This document shows positions 1 through 4,969 of a stretch of DNA of 8,463 nucleotides, one piece after another; positions within the stretch are counted from its first letter, which is position 1; every line of letters starts with the position of its first letter. The translations under genes and the position numbers were made by a program. The DNA is from Nitrososphaerota archaeon. GTDB taxonomy: Archaea; Thermoproteota; Nitrososphaeria; Nitrososphaerales; CADDZS01. The notes beneath the pieces are model-generated. The model saw only the letters and a list, made by a program, of their open reading frames with translations, was not told the origin of the DNA and searched no databases. The stretch lies in the NCBI GenBank assembly GCA_027886795.1, contig JAPCJU010000040.1, positions 1 through 8,463 of the forward strand, read 5' to 3'.

Positions 1-51
1 AATACATATTTTCTTCATTGATTTATTATGCCGTTTTCCACACGATCGCGC

Positions 52-130
52 AACGGTGCAAATTTTAGTACCGTTCAGCTTGAAACGAGCTGTCCTGACC
101 TAGAGGGGCCCCCTAGGTGGTACGCATGCG
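52..130. other. Cluster of inverted repeats, possible structured RNA or regulatory DNA
   Basis: This non-coding stretch holds several inverted repeats packed end to end. AACGGT (52-57) pairs with ACCGTT (70-75). CAGCT (76-80) pairs with AGCTG (88-92) across a 7-nt loop. ACCTAG (98-103) plus GGGG (105-108) pairs with CCCC (109-112) plus CTAGGT (113-118), leaving only A104 unpaired. CGCATGCG (123-130) is self-complementary. In addition GTACC (68-72) can pair with GGTAC (119-123), which would close a three-way junction around the second and third hairpins and would compete with the first hairpin. The pairing is seen directly; that it forms an RNA is inference. No known RNA family is recognised. 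It could equally be the 3' end of a unit outside the window, a terminator or protein-binding DNA. Confidence 0.35.
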
Positions 131-171
131 GGGGGACGAGAATATCCTGATCACTGAATCATTGATGAGAA

Positions 172-187
172 CTCGACGCATGTCGAG
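172..187. repeat. Perfect 6-bp hairpin upstream of the MOSC gene
   Basis: CTCGAC (172-177) and GTCGAG (182-187) are exact reverse complements around the 4-nt loop GCAT. The element lies just upstream of the TATA-like box of the MOSC gene, so it could be an operator or part of an upstream transcript. Function is unknown. Confidence 0.35.
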
Positions 188-207
188 ACAGACGAGACTC
201 TTGGTTA

Positions 208-220
208 GAAAAATATGTTA
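208..220 (+). promoter_or_regulatory. TATA-like promoter of the MOSC gene
   Basis: The AT-rich run AAAAATATG lies about 30-40 nt before the ATG at 247. No Shine-Dalgarno sequence is visible before that ATG. This spacing fits an archaeal TATA box driving a leaderless or very short-leader transcript. Confidence 0.4.
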
Positions 221-246
221 CCCTCGGTGAACCGATTCTCGTTAGT

Positions 247-948
247 ATGACCAAAATCGGGGCAGTAAAGTATCTCAGGAGATATCCTGTCAAAAGCATG
301 ATGGGAGAAGATCTAGACAGCGCATACCTCGAATCTTATGGCATAACGGGGGATAGGGTTTACGCCTTCATCAATGAAGAAAATCGAAATACGAGATTTC
401 CCTGGATGACAGCGAGACAGGCAAAGGAGTTGCTTCTTTACAGACCCCAATTTGCTTCTTCACAGATGGAAATAGAATCCCCAGAAGGCAGAAAATTCTC
501 GATCTCGGACCAATTGTTCTTAGAATTAATCGAAGAAAAATATGGCTATCCGATTGTTTTGAGGTACGACAGAACGGGAAGCAAAGATTCCAAACCAATT
601 TCCCTAATCAGCATGCAGACTGTTGAGGCACTCTCATCTGAGACTGGACTGACGTTATCTCATGAGAGGTTCCGCGCGAACATTTACGCAGAGTGGCATA
701 ATGGAAAGCCGTTCTTTGAGGATGAGCTAGTCGGGAGAACTCTGAAGATCGGAGAGGGCGGCGCCGTTATCAAAATCGTAAAGAAGGATTCCAGGTGCAT
801 CATTCCTACGCTCGATCCAAAGACATCTGAACCATCTCCGATCGTTTTGGAGACGATCAAGAAAAATCATAAGGGTTGCATCGGAGTTTATGCAGATGTC
901 GAGGGCGTCGGGTCGATGCGCGCGGGAGACGAAATCTTCTTGCTCTAA
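247..948 (+). CDS. MOSC-domain protein, mARC/YcbX-like (probable molybdenum-cofactor sulfocarbonyl domain)
   Basis: A complete 233-residue protein with the N-terminal beta-barrel and MOSC domain layout of the mARC/YcbX group. The N-terminus (residues 6-40) has the family pattern of a VKYLRRYPVKSM opening followed by GITGDR. RFRANI at 141-146 matches the RFRxNI motif. RCIIPTLDP (183-191) contains Cys184, at the place where mARC-type proteins bind the molybdenum cofactor. GCIGVYADV (210-218) and the final GD (227-228) close the MOSC fold. Family members reduce N-hydroxylated substrates or handle sulfur through the cofactor; the substrate here cannot be read from sequence. There is no ferredoxin domain, so any electron donor would be separate. 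The ATG at 247 is chosen because the family N-terminus starts there and a TATA-like box precedes it. The gene ends 6 bases before the stop of the convergent amidase gene. No partner gene is adjacent. Confidence 0.85.
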   Translation: MTKIGAVKYLRRYPVKSMMGEDLDSAYLESYGITGDRVYAFINEENRNTRFPWMTARQAKELLLYRPQFASSQMEIESPEGRKFSISDQLFLELIEEKYGYPIVLRYDRTGSKDSKPISLISMQTVEALSSETGLTLSHERFRANIYAEWHNGKPFFEDELVGRTLKIGEGGAVIKIVKKDSRCIIPTLDPKTSEPSPIVLETIKKNHKGCIGVYADVEGVGSMRAGDEIFLL

Positions 949-954
949 ATAAAA

Positions 955-1884
955 TCAATCCTCTTTTATGAGGTTTCTAGGCATCATCATCCCCACGACC
1001 CAGTTAGGTCGATCTACGATCTCGTGAGTTCGCAATTCACCCGCAACTGAGCAGAGCATGTACGCCTGGGCCCTTGAAATGTCAAGATTTTCCTCGAGAA
1101 ACGAGATCATCGCCCTCAATGCCTGCTTTGTTGCATCCATAAGATCCGGCGAGATCCCTGTTGTCCCAAAATAACCCTTGTTCGGGCCGAAGAGAGGTTT
1201 CGAATAATAGCACGGCGTCTGGAGGTTTGCGTTCTTTTTTAGATCAAATGAAAGCGTGACCTCGCCGGGACATTCGATGGCCGTGACACAGACTTCGCCG
1301 TCTCCCTGCGCAGCGTGAAGGTCACACACAGAAAACAGAGCTCCGTCATTCCAAACCGGCAAAAGAACCTTGGCTCCGTTTGTCAAGTGCCGAATATCCA
1401 TATTCCCGCCATGTTTTCCAGGAGGCATTACGTCGAAGTAACCGTCCTCCGGCGGGGTAACTCCGAGCACTCCGCAGAATGGATTTAGTGGAATCCGGAG
1501 TTTCTTAACAAAGCTCGCATACTTGCTAGCAGAGGTCAATTTCCAGATGTATAACTCCGGAGAAGTAAATTCTTCGAGCAATCCCAGCCCCGGCAAGATC
1601 GCGGTCCATCCCCAAGAAGCAGGCTTTACAGATTCGACGTTAACAATCAAAGCGTCGCCCGGCTTTGCTCCTTCAACAAACACCGGGCCTGCAAGTGGAT
1701 ACAGCTTGGCATCGTCAATCTTCGCAATATCCTCGGCCTTTGATTTTTCAGTGAGCTGCCATGAAGTCGTTTCATTTACTTCAAAGTGAACTCTGTCTCC
1801 CGGCTTTACATTCAAAACCGGCGGGTGCGATTTGCTCCATCTGTAATGGAAAACATCGTCCTTGACCACGTTTGTTCTGGGCAT
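955..1884 (-). CDS. fmdA: Acetamidase/formamidase family protein
   Basis: About 309 residues from the ATG at 1884. The family hydrolyses formamide or short amides to ammonia and the carboxylate, in the cytoplasm. Using numbering from that ATG: GPVFVEGAKPGD at 66-77, the PFCGVLGVTPPEDG block near 135-148, GGNMD at 159-163, DLHAAQGDGEV at 188-198 (the strongest family signature) and a C-terminal SVAGELR...VDRPNWVVGMMMP stretch. Length matches the family. An in-frame GTG at 2007 would add 41 residues, but those resemble nothing in the family and would run into the divergent arginase gene, so the ATG is preferred. A TATA-like ATATAT lies about 34-42 nt upstream of it. Cys appears in two positions of the signature block (FSVCDLH, GEVCVTAIE) where I would expect Gly. 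The exact substrate is not known; the family is often over-annotated as formamidase. Confidence 0.85.
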   Translation of the reverse strand: MPRTNVVKDDVFHYRWSKSHPPVLNVKPGDRVHFEVNETTSWQLTEKSKAEDIAKIDDAKLYPLAGPVFVEGAKPGDALIVNVESVKPASWGWTAILPGLGLLEEFTSPELYIWKLTSASKYASFVKKLRIPLNPFCGVLGVTPPEDGYFDVMPPGKHGGNMDIRHLTNGAKVLLPVWNDGALFSVCDLHAAQGDGEVCVTAIECPGEVTLSFDLKKNANLQTPCYYSKPLFGPNKGYFGTTGISPDLMDATKQALRAMISFLEENLDISRAQAYMLCSVAGELRTHEIVDRPNWVVGMMMPRNLIKED

Positions 1885-1916
1885 TTCTCGGACGGAATTT
1901 TTTTGAGCCGAATCTG

Positions 1917-1927
1917 CAATATATGTT
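1917..1927 (-). promoter_or_regulatory. TATA-like box for the amidase gene
   Basis: On the minus strand this reads AACATATATTG. It lies about 34-42 nt before the ATG at 1884, which predicts a leader of about 10-15 nt. It sits inside the short divergent region shared with arginase. Its position supports the ATG at 1884 over the upstream GTG at 2007, which would lie upstream of this promoter. Confidence 0.45.
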
Positions 1928-1988
1928 ATTCGCGCAACAAAACGCTCATATGTAATGTGGATTTTTTCTAGCTCCTTGAACTCATTTC

Positions 1989-1993
1989 GAGGT
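1989..1993 (+). promoter_or_regulatory. Shine-Dalgarno sequence for arginase
   Basis: GAGGT, 7 nt before the ATG at 2001, is complementary to the conserved archaeal 16S rRNA 3' end. It supports this start. A weak T-rich element at 1961-1970 could be the promoter, but is not convincing. Confidence 0.5.
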
Positions 1994-2000
1994 TTACACC

Positions 2001-2915
2001 ATGGCACAAATTGAGATTATTGGAGTACCGCTGGATCTTGGGGCGGACAGGCGAGGAGTGGATATGGGGCCTTCCGCTATAAGATACGCAGGGTTGTCAG
2101 AAAAGCTAAGAAAATTAGGGCACAGCGTCGAAGATAAGGAAAACATCAGCACCCCGATAGCAGAAGCGATCAAGATCCAGTATTCCAACGCAAAGTACCT
2201 TTCCGAAGTGAGAGAAGTGTGCTTGCGTCTTTCGAAAGCGGTTTCTTCTTCACTTAGATCAGGAAGAATGCCGATCGTTCTGGGCGGCGATCACTCTATC
2301 GCCATAGGTACTTTGGCTGGCGTGTTCAATGGCATGAAATCGAAGGATGGCGGCGAGTTCGGCCTGGTCTGGCTGGATGCTCACGGCGATTTCAACACCC
2401 CCGACATTACACCCAGCGGTAACATCCACGGTATGAGCCTAGCTCTATCTGCGGGTCAAGGCGGAAAATGGTTTCCGAGTCCTCCTTGGCCGAAAAGGTC
2501 CGTGAATCCAGAACGAATCGTCATTGTTGGAGCAAGGCAGCTCGATCCGGACGAGCAGACAAACCTCAAGAAAATGGGCGTGCACGTTTTCAGCATGTCT
2601 GACATAGACAGATCTGGGATGAAGTCCGTTATGACTGACGCGATTATGATCGCATCCAGAAAGGGGGAAGACAAGATCCATGTAAGCCTGGATATGGATA
2701 TCGTTGACCCACAGGATGCGCCTGGAGTTGGAACACCCGTAAGAGGTGGGGTTACGTACAGGGAGGCGCACCTAGCTATGGAGATGATCTACGAATCGAG
2801 GTTGATGCGCTCCCTTGAAGTCGTGGAAGTAAATCCGATCCTAGACCAGCAGAATGCAACCGCCGAGCTCGCAGTAGAACTGATCTTATCTGCGATGGGC
2901 AAGAAGATAATTTAG
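2001..2915 (+). CDS. rocF: Arginase (arginase/agmatinase/ureohydrolase superfamily)
   Basis: A complete 304-residue, dinuclear-manganese ureohydrolase, predicted to split arginine into ornithine and urea. The N-terminus (GVPLDLGADRRGVDMGPSAIR, in two halves around 8-28) is the RocF-type opening. Metal ligands are all present: His98 in GGDHS, Asp126, His128 and Asp130 in DAHGDFNTP, and Asp231 and Asp233 in SLDMDIVDP. Arginine-side residues typical of true arginases are also visible: Asn132, Ser139 and His143 in PSGNIHGM, and Glu276 in EVNPILD. These favour arginase over agmatinase or formiminoglutamase, though substrate is still inferred. It is divergent from the amidase gene, sharing its promoter region. 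No urease gene is in the window, so the fate of the urea is unknown. GAGGT before the ATG supports the start. Confidence 0.9.
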   Translation: MAQIEIIGVPLDLGADRRGVDMGPSAIRYAGLSEKLRKLGHSVEDKENISTPIAEAIKIQYSNAKYLSEVREVCLRLSKAVSSSLRSGRMPIVLGGDHSIAIGTLAGVFNGMKSKDGGEFGLVWLDAHGDFNTPDITPSGNIHGMSLALSAGQGGKWFPSPPWPKRSVNPERIVIVGARQLDPDEQTNLKKMGVHVFSMSDIDRSGMKSVMTDAIMIASRKGEDKIHVSLDMDIVDPQDAPGVGTPVRGGVTYREAHLAMEMIYESRLMRSLEVVEVNPILDQQNATAELAVELILSAMGKKII

Positions 2916-2951
2916 CGAGGCTCGGTACCGATGTACTCTCTATCTGGAAAG

Positions 2952-2960
2952 GTTTTAATC
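2952..2960 (+). promoter_or_regulatory. TATA-like promoter of the zinc-ribbon gene
   Basis: GTTTTAATC lies about 28-35 nt before the ATG at 2987. No Shine-Dalgarno sequence is seen, so a leaderless mRNA is likely. The palindrome CGGTACCG (2923-2930) lies between the arginase stop and this box. Confidence 0.4.
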
Positions 2961-2986
2961 CTCAAATTCGACATTGCATAATTGCG

Positions 2987-3196
2987 ATGCCAGAACAATC
3001 CTGTCCAGAATGTGGGGCTTCGCTATTCTATGACACCTCAACCAAGAGATACGCCTGCAAGGGTTGCGGTTTGTATGTTACAAAGGACGAACTAGTAAAC
3101 ATTAGAGACAAACTGCATAGCAACATGGACGAATCAAGGAAAAAGAGAGCCCAGCAGAGCGAGTATCTTGAATGGTGGCTCTCATCCAAGAAGTAG
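2987..3196 (+). CDS. Small zinc-ribbon protein of unknown function
   Basis: A 69-residue protein with one zinc ribbon: CPECG (Cys6, Cys9) and CKGCG (Cys24, Cys27), 14 residues apart between the inner cysteines, as in the ribbons of TFB and related archaeal factors. The second half (about 32-69) is a charged, probably helical segment with many Lys, Arg and Glu, ending EYLEWWLSSKK. The ribbon plus basic helix suggests nucleic-acid or protein binding, possibly in transcription or translation, but no function can be assigned. It looks like a lineage-conserved archaeal small protein rather than a chance reading frame, because the cysteine spacing is exact and it has its own TATA-like box. The ATG start is the only good one. 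Confidence 0.7.
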   Translation: MPEQSCPECGASLFYDTSTKRYACKGCGLYVTKDELVNIRDKLHSNMDESRKKRAQQSEYLEWWLSSKK

Positions 3197-3217
3197 AAGG
3201 CCCAAAATAGTTCCGAG

Positions 3218-3254
3218 GGTGGCGAAACCCGCGAAGGTTTCACCATTTATTTTA
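3218..3254 (+). terminator. Possible terminator after the zinc-ribbon gene
   Basis: GAAACC (3224-3229) pairs with GGTTTC (3236-3241) across a 6-nt loop, and GGT (3218-3220) can pair with ACC (3242-3244) past a 3-nt bulge. The stem is followed by the T-rich run ATTTATTTTAG. Archaeal termination depends mainly on T-rich tracts, so the stem may be incidental. Confidence 0.35.
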
Positions 3255-3377
3255 GAAATTGGTAAGAGCGCAAAATACGTTAGGTCTTTCGTTTTCTGAA
3301 TGAATAGCTTCCGTCATGAAGTCAGAAAGATTATTTTCTCGAAGTAGTTTTTGACCGGCAGAATAGGCGGAAAAAGA

Positions 3378-3695
3378 TTACTGCTTTGAAGAGAGGTTGA
3401 CTTCGATGAAGACATCTTCAGGAACGCGGAGTCTCATGAGCTGCCTCATCGTTCGATCGTCGGCATCAAGATCTATCAACCGTCGATGAATCCTCATCTC
3501 CCACTTGTCCCACGTCTTCGTCCCTTCTCCGCATGGAGACTTCAATGTCGAAATGTTGAGCTTCTTAGTCGGAAGTGGTTGTGGCCCCTTCACCTTGATA
3601 CCCGTCTTTTCAGTAATATCCTTAATCTCCTTGCACACATCCTCTAGGCCCCTGAGGTTGGTGCTGGTAAGCTTCACGCGTGCAAAAGTTGCCAT
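3378..3695 (-). CDS. rps10: 30S ribosomal protein uS10
   Basis: A complete 105-residue uS10, a small-subunit head protein. The family is evident throughout: an N-terminal ARVKLTST strand, GPQPLPTK at 37-44, the SPCGEGTKTWDKWEM block at 53-67 running into RIHRR at 68-72, and the C-terminal LRVPEDVFIEV. Length is usual for archaea. The ATG at 3695 fits the family start. A TATA-like CTAAATAG on the minus strand (3743-3750) would give a leader of about 25 nt. In archaea this gene usually follows EF-1alpha directly; here a deacetylase gene on the opposite strand and about 290 nt of spacer lie between them, so uS10 appears to be transcribed alone. A T-run follows soon after the stop on the minus strand (AATCTTTTTCC). 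Confidence 0.97.
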   Translation of the reverse strand: MATFARVKLTSTNLRGLEDVCKEIKDITEKTGIKVKGPQPLPTKKLNISTLKSPCGEGTKTWDKWEMRIHRRLIDLDADDRTMRQLMRLRVPEDVFIEVNLSSKQ

Positions 3696-3832
3696 TGTAT
3701 TCTAAGCTCTTTTGATTTACTCAAAGCATTCTTTTCGCACGCCTATTTAGTCTTAACTCAGTCGCGAGTAAACTGATCGCACTCTTGACTCGACGGAGAG
3801 GCTTTGGTGACTGCGCTCACAGGTCACTTTCT

Positions 3833-3855
3833 TAAACGTAAGAGAAATACGTTTA
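3833..3855. repeat. Exact 8-bp inverted repeat, 7-nt spacer
   Basis: TAAACGTA and TACGTTTA flank AGAGAAA. The symmetry is exact. As DNA it resembles a dimeric-regulator site; as RNA it would be a hairpin with an A-rich loop. It is 128-150 nt upstream of the deacetylase ATG. Confidence 0.5.
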
Positions 3856-3873
3856 GCGGAATTGGAAATTAAC

Positions 3874-3889
3874 TTGAACGTGCGTTCAA
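3874..3889. repeat. Exact 16-nt palindrome-type site
   Basis: TTGAACG and CGTTCAA flank a TG centre. A two-base spacer leaves too small a loop for an RNA hairpin, so a DNA operator for a dimeric regulator is the likelier reading. It lies about 95-110 nt upstream of the deacetylase start. Confidence 0.5.
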
Positions 3890-3982
3890 AGGTTTCAAAA
3901 ATGTTACGTGTAATCTGAATCGGATTCCAACCATCACTGATTAATTAGGGCGCAAATCGAAAAATTGGGAAATCACGCAAAG

Positions 3983-4927
3983 ATGTGTAAGATCGGGATT
4001 GCCTTTGGAGAAGAATCGAATCTCTACTCATTTCCTGGCGGCCACCCCCTCAACAATTCGCGGACAAAGTTATTTGAAGAAGCCCTTCTGAAACTTGCAG
4101 GCGAAAATTCCGAGCAAATTTCTATCGTAAAACCAGTCAGAGCAAGTGAAAAAGATCTGCTTTTGTTTCACGAACAACGTTACGTGGATTTCGTAAAGCA
4201 GAAATCGAAGGAGGGAACGGGTTTTCTTGACTACGGCGACACACCGTCTTTTCCCGGGGTTTATGAGGCCTCGCTCTACACGGTTGGGAGTTCTCAATTC
4301 GGGTTGGACCAAATTGTCCAGGGCAAAGTTGACCACTTCTTCAACCCTGTAGGGGGACTTCACCACGCAAGAAGGGAAAGAGCTGGCGGATTTTGTGTAT
4401 TCGACGACTGCGCCGTCGTAATTTCTAGGGCAATTGATGAAATGGGAATGAAGCGTGTTGCCTACGTCGATATTGACGCGCACCACGGAGACGGAGTGTA
4501 CTACGGCTTCAAGTCAGATGAAAGAGTCATCATAGGCGACATCCACGAGGACGGAGCGTATCTCTATCCAGGCACCGGGTTTGCTTACGAAACTGGCGAG
4601 GGAAAGGGAAAAGGCAGCAAGCTCAATATCCCTCTAGGTCCCGGATGTGGCGACGCTGCTTTCATCGAAGCATTCGATAGGATCGAAACTTTCATTGCAG
4701 GTTTCAATCCGGAATTTATTTTTCTGCAATGCGGAGCCGACGGTTTGAAGTCAGATCCGTTAACGCACCTCGAATACTCGTCCAAGGCCCACGCCTACGC
4801 AACAAGTAGACTCCACAAACTCTCCCATGAAATATGTGGTGGCAGAATGCTAGCTATGGGCGGAGGAGGATACAATCCACAAAATGTGCGAGATGCCTGG
4901 ATTGCTGTTGTTGAAGGTATGAAATAA
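3983..4927 (+). CDS. Histone deacetylase family protein (AcuC/class I-II HDAC-like)
   Basis: About 314 residues, a zinc-dependent deacetylase of the arginase/deacetylase fold. Numbering from the ATG at 3983: the tandem His127-His128 in LHHARRERAGGFC, zinc ligands Asp165 and His167 in DIDAHHGDG, third zinc ligand Asp253 in CGADGLKSDPL, and the transition-state Tyr297 in GGGGYN. All catalytic residues are therefore intact. Candidate substrates in archaea are acetyl-lysine on chromatin proteins or acetyl-CoA synthetase, or acetylpolyamines; the sequence does not decide. A TTG at 3965 would add six residues but lacks a ribosome site, so the ATG is preferred, with TTAATTAG (3941-3948) as a TATA candidate. 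It is the only plus-strand gene among the translation genes here, divergent from rps10 and convergent with EF-1alpha. Confidence 0.9.
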   Translation: MCKIGIAFGEESNLYSFPGGHPLNNSRTKLFEEALLKLAGENSEQISIVKPVRASEKDLLLFHEQRYVDFVKQKSKEGTGFLDYGDTPSFPGVYEASLYTVGSSQFGLDQIVQGKVDHFFNPVGGLHHARRERAGGFCVFDDCAVVISRAIDEMGMKRVAYVDIDAHHGDGVYYGFKSDERVIIGDIHEDGAYLYPGTGFAYETGEGKGKGSKLNIPLGPGCGDAAFIEAFDRIETFIAGFNPEFIFLQCGADGLKSDPLTHLEYSSKAHAYATSRLHKLSHEICGGRMLAMGGGGYNPQNVRDAWIAVVEGMK

Positions 4928-4960
4928 AAAAAGTGAGGTTTGAGGACAGTTCGTGTCCTC
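4928..4960 (-). terminator. Terminator between the deacetylase and EF-1alpha genes
   Basis: GAGGACA (4942-4948) and TGTCCTC (4954-4960) form an exact 7-bp stem around GTTCG. Read on the minus strand, the stem is followed about 10 nt later by a run of seven T residues (4926-4932 region), so it best serves EF-1alpha. The symmetric stem may also block read-through from the deacetylase side. Confidence 0.65.
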
Positions 4961-4969
4961 TAGTCAGAT

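Larger units (their letters stand above)
3696..3982. promoter_or_regulatory. Palindrome-rich divergent spacer between rps10 and the deacetylase gene
   Basis: No credible gene is seen in these 287 bases. Clear inverted repeats are: GTGAC/GTCAC (3807-3811 and 3823-3827); TAAACGTA/TACGTTTA (3833-3840 and 3848-3855, exact, 7-nt spacer); TTGAACG/CGTTCAA (3874-3880 and 3883-3889, exact, 2-nt spacer); and GAATC/GATTC (3917-3921 and 3923-3927, exact, 1-nt spacer). Weaker is CGAGT/ACTCG (3765-3769 and 3788-3792). The region must contain two divergent promoters: a TATA-like CTAAATAG for rps10 (minus, 3743-3750) and TTAATTAG (3941-3948) for the deacetylase. The short-spaced symmetric sites look like operators; no regulator is identified. 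Confidence 0.5.

Noticed and set aside
1..18. Possible minus-strand gene start (ATG at 18, six codons MKKICI to the edge)
   Set aside because: Only six codons are visible, with no ribosome site and no promoter at a convincing distance. It cannot be told from chance.
147..190. C/D-box-like words (CTGA at 147-157 and TTGATGA near 162) suggesting an archaeal C/D guide RNA
   Set aside because: The boxes are in the wrong order for a C/D RNA on the plus strand and no D box follows in range; no suitable arrangement is seen on the minus strand.
3246..3377. Gap between the zinc-ribbon and uS10 genes examined for small RNA or tRNA
   Set aside because: No cloverleaf, no C/D or H/ACA pattern and no convincing small reading frame; only T- and A-rich stretches that fit terminators of the two convergent genes.
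4070..4486. Minus-strand frame of 138 codons inside the deacetylase gene
   Set aside because: The opposite strand encodes an intact enzyme with every catalytic residue; this frame looks like nothing known.
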